In this document: positions 28,942 through 40,600 of the stretch, piece after piece
Position numbering within the stretch: position 1 is the stretch's first letter
How the letters are laid out: each line of letters opens with the position of its first letter
From: Rotaria macrura
Lineage: Eukaryota; Rotifera; Eurotatoria; Philodinida; Philodinidae
Direction of reading: 5' to 3'
Length of the DNA stretch: 64,000 nucleotides
Assembly: GCA_900239685.1 (NCBI GenBank)
Contig: OENT01000041.1
Coordinates: 62,001-126,000, forward strand
The notes under the pieces: generated by a model
Told to the model about the DNA's origin: nothing
The model's input: only the letters and a program-made list of their open reading frames with translations
The model's database searches: none
Position numbers and translations under genes: made by a program

Positions 28942-31912
28942 TTAGTTTTTATAGGCAGGCATTGGATGTGCTTCTGTATTAAATATCCATTGATCGAATG
29001 GAAATAAATTGTTTTTATCGAAAAGCAAGTATAAATATTTTAATGTTTCGGCAAGAAAAAAACTTTCCATTTTATCACGTGGTCGAACATTGTCTTTCTT
29101 TCGTACATCATTTATTGATGAATAGCCATCTGTTTGTCGAGTATATTTTTCAAACGATTGAAATATTTCCCAACCCCAATCTTGATAAGTTTTATCTTCA
29201 GTTAAATAATACATATAATATAAGGATTCAATCGTTTCTGGCCGCAATAAATTATGTGCATCGTTGTCCTTCAAATAAAGAACAAAACATGAAAACAAAT
29301 CATGCTTTTCTGTGAATGAAAAAACAAACGCGTCAATATAAACATACTCGAACAATTATGGTTTCTCCATTTAATTGTGAATCTGTATTAAAATAGGCTA
29401 TTTCAGGACTAAGACCAGTGGCTTGTGTCACATACATTTGATAACATGTTTTTGTTAATTCTTTTCCCATATCAAGAAGATATGTTAAATTACGTTGATA
29501 GTACCAGCCAAGTGCCATATTACCGGCAAGAAAACAAACTAAATGGTCCTAATTCGAAATTTATAGAATATGAATGAAAAATTATTGTCATTAGTTGAAT
29601 TTATTTACCATTTTAGGTGAAAATGATGTCATGCCCGATAGTTCACCAACAAAATAAAACTTTTCAGGATAAGCTATACGCCAAAGATGTTTTCGTATGC
29701 CGTCTAATATAATTATAGAAAGACAAAGCAATCGAAAGGTTTCCGATTTTTGTTTCATGTTATTTAACTTACCGATACTTTCAATCCAATCATTCCAAAA
29801 CCTAGAATTCATAGAATTTAAATGGATTCAATAATTAATCCTTTCAATGTTGTTATAACAAGTGAAAAGAAAATAACTAAAGATGATTTGCATTTCATAT
29901 CACTTGTCTGAATTCAACAACTCGTACGAAAAAAACAAAAAACTTTCATGTCTATGTAAAGAATTTTCTATTAAAAAAAGGTTCCGTTTTGATTTCAGAA
30001 TTTTTCTAACAAAGATCTTTAGATCCTATCTACGAACGAATTTTGTACTGCATTGTCTGTATATGATACAACCACATCTTACAATGGCACTCTATTTATA
30101 TGTCATGTTTATGAAAAGCGATTGATAATGGGAAATAGAACATATGTTTCTTTTTGTAATTGTTATCTCAAGATTTATTATATTGATCCTTGAATTACAC
30201 GTCAGATCAAAATTTGATTAATAAATTGTTAATCAAATAACTGAAATTGATCGAAAATTTAGTGAAACAATTATCACATTTCTCTAGAGATCTATGAAGA
30301 CAGACTTGTTGACATCACTATTCTTATACACAAGAAAGTAGCATCATGGATGCAGTTACATCGATACTTTTGTCGTATTTATTTTAACTCATGAATGACA
30401 TTTGCAATCGATATTTTGATATTGAAACAAATTTTTAATTTCTATTCACTAGAAAGAATATTGTACATACTCAGGTCTCTGTTGTCCAGTTTGTATCCAT
30501 TGTTTGAGCAAATATTCATAATAAGAATCTCCACGTGCACCAAATGATACAACACCACCAGAAAATCGACCAGTTAACGGACTAATAAATATTGGTACTA
30601 GACCATCCTTTTTCGATTGACTATGAAGTACAGATGATGCTTTATCAACTGCATTCTAAATTGAAACAGACATAGACTCTGATTATTCAATTCATTGTAT
30701 CGTACCTCATATTTCCTATCACCACTAACACGGGATAAATCACGCATTTCAACTTGAACTGTACCAACTTCTGATAGAGCTGAATCTGAAGTCCATCTAA
30801 AATTCGTTATATAAATCAATGAAGTTTATATTAAAATCAATAAGTCTTACCGATAACCACTAGCAACTCGTCGTTTAAGATTGATTTCAGCTAATGGTAA
30901 ACCTGTTGGTGTATTAAAATTGACGAGAAGTCGATCACCTAATTCAATCTAAGTAGAAAATTACGAGCAAAAAAAACAGAATAAATATTCAATTCATATA
31001 GTATTATTTTTATTTTGCTTGTTACTTACTGCACGTTTTAAAAACATTTCATCTGCTGTTAAATGATAAATACTGAGTAAGCCACCCAAAATTCTTATTG
31101 TTATTTCGAAATGTGAATTAAATTTATCCACAGAGTTTGAATCACAATCAAGTGATTTTTCAATCCAATCACGTGCTTCGTTATATTCTAAAATTCACAT
31201 TCAACATATGGATAGTAATCGAATCAGAAACAAGCACACCTTGAGTCATGTTCATGATATACAATGTATCAATACTATCGACAATTGTCAAACCAAGACC
31301 GAACCAAGACGAAGGCAATTTAGATAATGGTTGTAGTTCATCATGACCCCAAGCATAAGTACGATATGCTTTCCAAGCATGTCGCATTGCATCTCGTACA
31401 GCTATTTGACGTTGATTACTTGGATCTAGAGAATGAAACTAGGCGAACTATGATCTCAATAAGTGAATATCTTACCAGAAAAAACTTGCTTTCGAACTAT
31501 AACTTTATTCGATCGAGTAAGCTAAATAAATCAGAGTTCCTCCCCCCTAAACTTTATTAACTATTCCTAAAACTACTTGAATTTGTTTCTGTTGCCAAGC
31601 TTCTTTATCTTTATTGATTTGTTCACGATGATGTTCTTGTGGAAGTTTATTAAATTTTTCTGTCGAGTGAGAACGATAACCAACATAAATAATTGTAAAT
31701 AGACAAACAACTGCAATGATAAATAAACGTTGTTGTCTATGTAATTGACGCCAATACTAAATCATTTTGTTAGGTAAAAACAAAGAGTAAAGAAATGAAG
31801 AAAAACAAACATCGATTTAAATTGAAGATCATACCCGATAGATCGAAGTAGACTTAGATGGTGAATGAAATTTCTCGCCGATTTCGACGATATAATTATT
31901 TGAATATTTCAT
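28942..31912 (-). CDS. MAN1B1: ER mannosyl-oligosaccharide alpha-1,2-mannosidase (GH47)
   Basis: Twelve exons (minus order): 31912-31835, 31756-31577, 31521-31476, 31425-31240, 31187-31030, 30948-30851, 30796-30706, 30655-30471, 29801-29773, 29703-29609, 29548-29348 and 29268-28942, about 557 aa. All phases close. It trims one mannose from Man9GlcNAc2 in the ER and so times glycoprotein folding and ERAD. It is a type II membrane protein: a short cytosolic tail, then a membrane segment at about 37-53 ([17 protein letters not shown]). GH47 landmarks are [28 protein letters not shown] (acid Glu), [16 protein letters not shown] (Asp), [14 protein letters not shown] (Glu) and FNTEAHP with the calcium-ligand Thr. 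The sequence [17 protein letters not shown] block and [21 protein letters not shown] favour MAN1B1 over Golgi MAN1A. It is shorter than human (699) because the N-terminal stem is short, closer to yeast MNS1 length. Intron 29802-30470 is 669 nt. Confidence 0.95.
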
Positions 31913-32957
31913 TGAATAAGAAAAAGAAATTTCATTCGTATTAAACTATTTGAACATCTTGATAGGATGACGATGCCTAAATTAAATGACGAGAGCGCTT
32001 CTGCTAGTAATAAGAAACCCAAAGTTTTTTGTTTCTTTTTTCTTTCCTTCGTGTTCGAAGTTGCGTCTTTTGAGGAGTGGATAAAGAACGACCAATAAAC
32101 AGAGTAGATCTGTATGCATAGAGAGCGCTCGTTACTTGTTTGCTGACTATAGATTATGTTAGCATAAGGTTTTGACAGACAGACGATGAATCTACCAAAG
32201 GATTGAGGACCACTAAAACAAACATTCATTAAAAAGTTATATCTAGATCAATTTAATTTGAATATGATTTAAATCACCATGAGTTCGATATATTCACATC
32301 CGTTTTACTGACTTGTTTTCTTCGAATATCAATGATCTGTGTTCTGTTTTGTTTTTGATCTTATACGATGTCGTGATCATTTTCGAATCTATAAAGGAAC
32401 TATCTGAAGAGATAAAGCTCATCGGAGGTTATACATGCGTGTTCAGTGCTCTATCATCTATTTACCCCATGATAGATTTCATTCATTTTTTGTTTTATGC
32501 TGAATATTCTTTCCGGGCTAATGTATTCTCTATAGGAAATATGAATTTCTTATCGGAAAAACTAGTCTTAAAATTAGTAATCACATTAATTCGACGATGC
32601 GATTTGAAATCGATAGCACTCATAGTTGATTTCTTAAAGTGATTATTGTAGATAGCCGGATGAGCTAGTATGAATATCATCACATTATGTTCTTTTTTTT
32701 TGCTTATTATTTGAATTGACAAACATCGTCGAAATCATATTTACTTATTTTTTGTCAAAGAAAAAAGGCATGCAATTCTTCAATGCAACTATAAATCTGT
32801 GATTATGAAGATCGATATAATTTCATTAGTCTTTTGTAATCATTCTCAATAACTGAAACAGGAAACGGAAGAAAATAGTGGCCCTCTCTCAATATTGAAA
32901 AAAAATGATGTGTTTTACTTCAACATACGATTCAATTATCTTTGGCGATATCGCTCC

Positions 32958-33870
32958 AGAGCATACCCCTGATTGGTCCCCTATTACGTTCCCCATCAAC
33001 TTGTCCCTCATTAATTGATTCCCGATTCGTCCCCTGATTTTTTTTCCCGGACTTGTCCCCCGTTTAATTTCGTCCCTCCCAGATTCGTCCCCACTCTAAA
33101 TTAGTCCCCTATTGTATAAATTACCGCTTGATTTCAAAAAACATGAATTTCTAATGTAAATTCTTTGAAAATACAGGATAATTCAGGGATCGATGATAAT
33201 AATGCGTAAAGTCAACACTTCCTAGTGCAGAAAAATAGAAACCGGTTTATGTGCCTGGATTTGCCACTCTAGCCAATATGATTTCTTGAGCATATATTTT
33301 GGGAATTGTAGTTGTTTCTTCTTGTGCTCTTTTCTTCATATTTCCGAGAGTTTGATCCATAAACTAGTTTACTTCCATCAGATAAACAATTCACATGGTT
33401 CACGACCAATCACAGTATTATCTCGAGACAAAGAAAGTGTACTCTTACAATTTCGTAAACGACACCGCCATTCTACTATTGTTTTCCGTTCACATTTGAG
33501 AGTATATTGAAAACCATTATAGTTTAAAACCTTACCTGTCCGTTCTGTTGAAGTAAAGCTAAGCATATTTCAATATGTTTTCAACTAACAAATGTGGATA
33601 GTAAAAGTATATCGATCAGTCACCTTTATATACTTATTCATCACATGTATTTTTCTTATAGGCTACCGGGTTATACCAAAAGAAATGAATTCAATTCTCA
33701 TTGTCACTAGTTGTGCATATAGATAGTGCAAAGAATGAACGTTCGAATGTTAAATAGAGTGGGGACGAATCAGGAGTCAATTAAACAAAAAACATTCTTT
33801 TGCTGGGGACGAATCCGGAATATATTTTCACCAACTTTTCTACGATGGGGACGAATCAGGACCAACGCCG
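32958..33870. mobile_element. Relic element: inverted arrays of a GGGGACGAATC motif flanking FLYWCH sequence
   Basis: At 32958-33115 the motif GATTCGTCCCC and decayed versions (GTCCCCTATT, CGTCCCCTGATT, TTGTCCCCCG) recur about eight to ten times. At 33757-33870 its reverse complement GGGGACGAATCMGGA occurs three times (33761, 33816 and 33846 approximately). The innermost copies match over GATTCGTCCCCACTCT versus AGAGTGGGGACGAATC. The two arrays are inverted relative to each other and bracket about 640 bp that includes a FLYWCH zinc-finger frame on the minus strand. Repeated subterminal motifs in opposite orientation are typical of transposase-binding ends. No transposase is seen, so this is a non-autonomous or deleted copy. 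Confidence 0.6.
33378..33566 (-). pseudogene. FLYWCH-type zinc finger fragment
   Basis: The 62-codon frame has the FLYWCH pattern: FTSTERTGKVLNYNGFQYTL, then VEWRCRLRNCKSTLSL with the two cysteines (C at the WRC position and at RNC). It stops soon after GREPCELFI, where the His-x-His/Cys pair of the finger should lie, so the zinc site is incomplete. FLYWCH domains occur in animal DNA-binding proteins and are linked to Mutator-like transposons. Lying between inverted motif arrays, it is most simply a remnant of an element, though a captured host exon is possible. Confidence 0.6.
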
Positions 33871-34080
33871 CTCCAGGACTCTCTCGCAGTTGCATTCACT
33901 TAGTTTTATCACAACTGTTTCAATGGTTTTCTTCAATCGTCAGTCCTCGATCATACTATCGATTTCAACTCTCATTTTTAGGTTAAATAAAAAATGCTCG
34001 TCATAAATATTTAGAGAAAAAAAGTTTTATTTTCTGATAAAATGAACCAACAAAAAAGAGTACCAGAAATTTTATGAATT

Positions 34081-35108
34081 TCATTTTATTCCATCAATCT
34101 TTTCAGTCCAATATTTTCTAAAATGCAATTTAGCCCCTTCTTCATCTATGCGTTTGATATCGTCTTCGTTCAATTCGAAATTTTCATCGAATACTTTGAG
34201 AAAATCTTGAAGACGTTCATTTTTATTTGATGTTGTTATAATAATATCACCTACAATTAAATATAAGTATTGAAAGAACAATAATCAAACGAAATAAAAA
34301 AAGAAACCGTGGCAATCAAACCTTTTGTAAGATTCCATTTCAGTAAAATCTGTGCTGGTGATCGATTATATTTTTGAGCTAATTCTTCAATCACTGCGTC
34401 AACGGGTCCACCCGGTTTGTAACTTATGGGAGCAAGGGGAGAGTAAGATTCAATAGCGATGTCATTTGATTTACAATATTCAACTAATTCTTTTGATGCT
34501 TTATACACATACGGATGTAGTTCAACTAAATGTATGCAATATTTCGTTTTATTTAGAAGAACATCTGTAACATTAGTTTTTTTTCTCTAATACTAACTTT
34601 GATTAACAGCTGGTTTTATTTTCGGCTTCAAAGCTAATAATTCTTCTAAATGTTGTTTTTGAAAATTGCTCACACCGATTGCTTTCACTCTTCCATCGAC
34701 AACTAATTGTTCCATATTTTTCCATGCTTGTTCAAGTGAAATTTTATTTCGATCGAAGAATGGAGCATGAATAAGCCAAAGATCGAGATAATCGATATTC
34801 AAACGTGATAAAACATTGAAGCAAGCTTGTTCAATATTTTCAATATTTCTATAAACTTTTGATGTTATAAATAGTTCACTTCGTGCTATTGATTGTGTAC
34901 GTAGTGCTTCGCCAACAAATGCTTCTGTGCCATAAATTTCAGCAGCGTCTATATGTTTATAACCAATTGAAAGAGCGTCATGAATTGATCTTATAAGATC
35001 TTGTTCGATGGATTTTGAATTCTCACGGGAAAACCATTTTGTTCCCACACCATAGCCAATCGATGGGATAACTGTTTTCGAAGAGCTAAGTATTATCGTT
35101 CGAGACAT
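34081..35108 (-). CDS. Aldo/keto reductase family oxidoreductase
   Basis: Exons (minus order) are 35108-34598, 34525-34322 and 34250-34081, about 294 aa with phases closing. It is a monomeric NADPH-dependent TIM-barrel reductase of carbonyl compounds. The catalytic tetrad is visible: Asp54 and Tyr59 in HIDAAEIYG, Lys84 in FITSKVYR, His114 in DLWLIHAPF. Other family blocks are KAIGVSNFQKQHLEELL, PAVNQIELHPY, IAIESYSPLAP and the coenzyme segment KGDIIITTSNKNERL. Substrate cannot be predicted. The style (short loops, no vertebrate AKR1 C-terminal extension) is nearer to fungal/plant-type AKRs than to human AKR1C, which leaves open a non-vertical origin, though it carries two introns. Minus-strand AATAAA at 34031-34026 is a plausible polyadenylation signal. 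Confidence 0.9.
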
Positions 35109-38100
35109 CTAAAATTTAGTACGTTTCATAGAAAAAGAATTTACCACTATTGAAAAATAAATATAATGAATCATTCTCACCAACACACGAAGTAAATGTA
35201 ATTATGTAATCCTATCATATTTAAACGATAAAACTATTAATATACATAAATGTATTTAAAAAATTAATGTTCTCTATGCTTTTGGATACGATGTTTACGT
35301 TCTGGACTCAGCTAGAACATAACAGTCATTTCCGTTTTGATTGATGTAATATATGTTTTTATAGTGTCGGTAGAACGAAAAATGCTTTCTCATGTTAGCA
35401 TGAAATGCAAAGAAAACATATTACATCATCATTTTTGCTTCGTATCATAGTCGATCATAGAGGTTATATTTACATCACCAAAAGTTTTCAAAGCCATATT
35501 TCAATAATAATAATATATAGAATGAAATGTTTTTTCATCATATAGCTGCATTTCGAATTTTTCACAATAGATTTAAAAGAATGAAATTTTATCTACAAAT
35601 CAAATCAATGTTTCTTTTACCGTGTTAATCGAAGACTTGCTTGCACTTGTTTCGATCAATATTATCGGTATTCAACAAAGAAAACAAAAACTATTTGATT
35701 GTCGAGCCAATGTAATCATTTTTCCATGAGTCATAAGCAACAAAAACTTCTTTCGCTATCTACTATAGAATCCACCAAGATCGTCTAGTAAAAACGATTC
35801 ATACTGAAAATTTTGTTAAGGATAATTTCTTCGACAATTGATTCAGTGATATTTCCAGTATGTTACTACTTCACAACACACATGTGTTTAGTTCTTGATA
35901 ATATTATATCAGATAGTACACACAAAAGATCTCAATAGTAACAGAAAATTTTCCACATTTTTTAACGATGCTTACTAAAATAGTGCAGTATGACACCTTG
36001 ATCTATTAGTAAGCAGCCACCCAGTGAGCGAAAACATCATTTTTTAAAACTACAAAAAATGCACTTCAACCAAGTCAAATCTTTTATTTGATCTTGATTC
36101 TTTCGTATTTTACTATGCACGTATAATAAATAAGAGATAGAGACAGGTGTTATTCTTTACTTTTGTTCTACTCTTACTTTATATCAGTAAATCAAGAAAA
36201 TTTAGCAGCAATCGTATTTTTGATGGAATAATCGATTTCGACTACTTAAATATTGACAAAGAGGAACCTAACTTTTTTCAAATTAATTTCTTCCTATTAT
36301 TGAAATTGAATAATGAATTGTGAACATAGATACACATCGCAACATTAGAACGGCATGACCTTCAAATTACATTTTATTTCAACATTTGGTTGCAATGACT
36401 TTTAAATCGACTGATGAAATCATTGATATTTTAGTGGGTAGAAGGAATAAATTGAATCGTCGACAGAATATGAAACGCGCTTCTAATAAGTAGCATTTTC
36501 TTCATGTCGATTTACAATTATACGAAGTGAATATCTTTTTTAAAAAATTTAAATATGATTTCGTTGCTACCTCTTGATTGCGAGCATTTTTCGTAAATTC
36601 GAAAATGTCCGCATATTGAAGCGACGACTCTAATTTATTGGTGAAAACAAAAGCACCATAATTGAGAAGAAAGAAAACAGTCAACATTGTTTAGGTATAT
36701 AATAAAAGTCATCTTTTTTCGTTTCAGCAAATACTTTGATTTATCGACGAAAAAGAGAACATAATCGTTTTTGGTAACCTTGAAGATCCAATAGACCATC
36801 TAAATAATCTTATTTTTCTTGAAGAAAAATATTGTCATTTGCCACTGATTAAAAGAGAGTCTTCATGGCTAGTTATACAAGGTTGCATAATTTATTTGCT
36901 CAAACTCCTACTTGACTTCCAGTTTTTTTCGTCCATCGCAAACCAAAATGACAATTTCTAAACATTTTGGCATCCTTGTCAAATTGTGTGGTAACTTGAG
37001 AAAAGCTACCGTTACTATCTGTCGATATATTGATTTACTGCATCTTACTTTTTTTTTTATTCACTTTAAATACTTAAGTTATAACCACATGCATAAGAAT
37101 GGTCTGGATAACATGTGACATTCATCAATGGACTACGTCTAATCTGATAATTTCTTAATCAAAAAACCATCGGCGTTCACCATATCCTTGTAATTATATT
37201 CACTTATTTGCATCATGCGAAGATTTTCCTATTTGTCGTCATTTTTATTTCTACATTTGAGGAAAAACGCCCGCAATCAAGACGACACGGATAGCGTGAG
37301 GTGAATCGACTTGATCCTTTGAATTTCGACAACTAATTGATTACAATTTATCAGCATACTCACAGCTGTTTTCACTGTAGTAGAGGCAGCTGATTATCAT
37401 TAATACAACGGATCCCATAATGCGATTAAGAAACTTAGTCTATCGATTCTGTAATGAAATGTAATTGTTTTCCTGTGAATGTGAACTAGAGTGACGTGAG
37501 TTTCGCCTATCGTGATGATTAATTAAATGAGAAGAAACAGTGTGAAATCTTTTTTTCTTAAAAATAACATAAACTTGATAAAATGTGTTGTTTTATTGGA
37601 TTGGATGAATCCTATCGCATCTTGTAAATAGCAGTGCTGAAATTCTTCTGCAAAAATTTGCTCGACTGTATCTATACCAGAGACCCAAACGAATAAAAAA
37701 ATCTTAATTCGATTCGATCCGATCATACTCATACACAAGAGAAGATCGTATCACTGCACATACAGCGTTTGTGCTGCCATGATAAACTTCATCTGTCTCG
37801 ATGAACCGTGTTCGTTTCTTTTGTTTCTAAGTGTATTTCACAAAGAATAATCATAATAGAGCAAGAGATTCTACAAGGAAAAGTAATTTCATAACCAAAA
37901 AAAGAGATTGAGCATGGGTGCACCTAAAGATTCTAACCAAGGGAAAAACTATCTTGTCTATTTTTCAAACTGGACTTCTAATCTACATTCATCTGCATTT
38001 CCTCGACTTTTCTGAGAATGGTGAGATCTTCCGCTGATTGCAAAAATTTTAGTACCAATACGAAAGATTTTTTTCTATGGGTTATCTTTTGACATTATTT

Positions 38101-40600
38101 GCAACTAGCTCAAATCGTTCAGGTTTTTGTAGCTTGCTTTGAATTTCATAGGATATCAATGATTTTCTCCAAAGTTCTCGAAAATACTAATCAATGTGGG
38201 AACTGTTCTCTTGAATCAGGGCTCGATAGAATTGGTCTGCATTTTTCAGTATACGTATGGCATTTTAAAAGCAATCAAATCTCAGCTGTCACCCATGGAT
38301 TTTATCAGTAGAAAACTGCAAGCACACATGTAGGTAGCTGAACAATATTAAATTTACACGGGAAAAAAATTGCGATGAAACAGAGACGAACTATGGTTGA
38401 AACAGAAATACCAATTAGTGTTATTTTCGATTGAACTAATAAAGAGATTGTTGTTTACTAACGAGAGGTCAAACTTCGAACTTCTTTGCATGGTAGTTTG
38501 TCTAGCACCGATGAACTGCCACTCGATGGTAGTATTGTTGCAAGGTGCTGCAATTATACGACAAATAACGCGAAAAATATTTGCTCAGTGTTATGATTCG
38601 GAAATGGAACCGAAAAGACATTTCGGATTTGATTCGATTCGACCTAGTTTTTCAAAATCTCAATTCGATCCGTTGCGATTTAGGTTGAGTCGAATCGAAT
38701 CATCCGACAATTCGATTCTTTTTCGGTCTCTGATCTGTGCATTGAGAGTCTATGAAAAATTAAGAGAACGTGAAAGTTTACTTCCTTCTCCTTGTTAATT
38801 TTGTTTTCTTCTTTGGTGGATATCAATAATTCAGTTGATTTATGAAGCATTCGTTGATACGAGATGATGAACGAAAATAAATGATTCTTTTCTTATCGTA
38901 TAACTAAGGATATGTTAATTTAATTGTTCATCCCAAAATAACTATTACTTACTGTTATGTAATAAACACGCACCGGAGAAAAATTTATCTAGATCATTGA
39001 CTTTTTTCATACGCGGCTCGTGTCAAAATGCTAAGTACTCGTAATGCATTCATCTAAGAATAAGTTGATTGAAACAATTAAAACAATCTGTAATAATTAT
39101 CTGAGTTGACATTGCATGTCCAAGTACAAGAAAGACAGAAAGAAAACTCGCTTAAGTAAATAAAAAAAACTCATACAAAATATGAAATTGTTTCTCTCTT
39201 CAGATAACTGGTGAATAACAATTATAAATCGTTCAGCTGTCGCTTCGTCACTAAAACCATGGCGATCATAGTTCTAGCTCACGTTATTATCGAAGCACAT
39301 GTCTAAACGGTTTGCAAAGACTAATAAAGGGTACGAATTTTGAGGTTGATCAATATTGTAGCTGATTACAATTCTCGAGGAAAATGTTTTCTGTGTGTTG
39401 TATTGACAGATTAAAACATATGAGTATGCTAAAATACTCTATTCTTACGGTACTCTATTGAAATGTATTGGCATCGATAGAAATTTGAGTTTACGTTATA
39501 GTTTGTCTATTTCTACCAGGCTACAAATCACACACGCTCACTATGCTTCAGAAATTTCGGATCTATCGATGTAAAGAATAGATTTTTTCAACTACCATTT
39601 CTTCTAGCACTTGATTTTCTCTGATTCATCATAATACTTTCAAAATTGATGGTGACGAATTCTAAATGCCACAAGAAACGAAATCCCATCAGAAAAGAAA
39701 TGTGCAATGTAAACTATCTTTCTTACTGCTATGTTCCCTAACTGAGAATCTGTTTCTAATTCTGACGTGCCAGTATCAAGAAATATACTCACCGTCATTT
39801 GTATATCTCGTTGAACATAAAAAGACTGCGACTTCTGTGCTTTGTTATCCTAGAGATCATGCGTTCACACAATTTCTTATCCTACATATGGATCTGAAAT
39901 ACAAAATTACTAATGTACAGTATCTGTTTCTTACAATGTTTTCTAGAAGAGAACATTCCAATATGAACTGATTCTTCACGTAATTACCTTGATTGGGAAC
40001 TCCTCTTTGAATCAATTCAAATCGTACTATAGAAAATAATATCAAACTCGCATTCAAATGTTAGCAACTCACATAGTTATCGATGATTTTCTTCATATCG
40101 AACCATGAGCCATTATAAAATACATTCATTTGAAACTACGTATACTTTTTCACACTGTTATTTCTTCTGGATGAAAAAATAATTTCAAATAACGATTTCT
40201 ATGCACAATATATTATTATGAAGCTTCATTATACCTATTTATATTCATTCTAGGTCCTTCAATATAAAGAAGAAAGTAAAATTAAAACGTTAAACTATTT
40301 GCTTTTAACTGAAACATATATTGAATAGAAGAACATGAAAAGTTAACAAAGTTTTTCTTCGCCAAATATATAGAAAAAAAAAAGAATAATCCATCTTATA
40401 TTGAGCAACATCAACGAGAGAGGCGTCATCTATCCATAGTACAATCCCATCTATAGTGAGGAGGCTGCAGACTATTTGCCTTTGGATGTGATGAAGTTTA
40501 CCGTTTTTGAACTAATTTGGACTTTGCTTTTGATATTAAAACTGATAGATTTTCTTTCGTTTGTTACAGAGACATCTGTTTTCGACCCTAGTCAACAGGA
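35109..40600. other. 5.5-kb divergent spacer, no gene recognised
   Basis: This lies between the 5' ends of the aldo/keto reductase (-) and GFM1 (+), so both promoters should be at its edges. Short frames include minus 37523-37738, whose IKIFLFVWVSGIDTVEQIF resembles the first strand of a Cys-loop receptor domain but is not followed by the rest, plus 36740-36963, an uninterrupted frame without ATG, and plus 38397-38798 with no known relative. None is strong enough to call a gene. Decayed gene or transposon fragments are possible. Confidence 0.45.

Larger units (their letters stand above)
31913..34080. other. Spacer upstream of MAN1B1 holding a mobile-element relic
   Basis: The first kilobase (31913-32950) should contain the MAN1B1 promoter and shows no recognisable gene. 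The frame at 32313-32642 has no homology I know. The rest is occupied by the FLYWCH/inverted-array relic described separately, followed by the 3' flank of the aldo/keto reductase gene. Confidence 0.5.

Noticed and set aside
31441..31577. Joining MAN1B1 exon 2 directly to an exon beginning FHSLDPSNQ
   Set aside because: A 46-nt exon at 31476-31521 with a good donor (GTAAGAT) and two normal-sized introns fits better, although transcripts are needed to decide.
32313..32642. 109-codon plus frame upstream of MAN1B1
   Set aside because: No recognisable domain, and it overlaps a minus frame of similar quality.
38397..38798. 133-codon plus frame
   Set aside because: No homology seen; it includes TTCGATTC-type simple sequence and has no plausible splice context.
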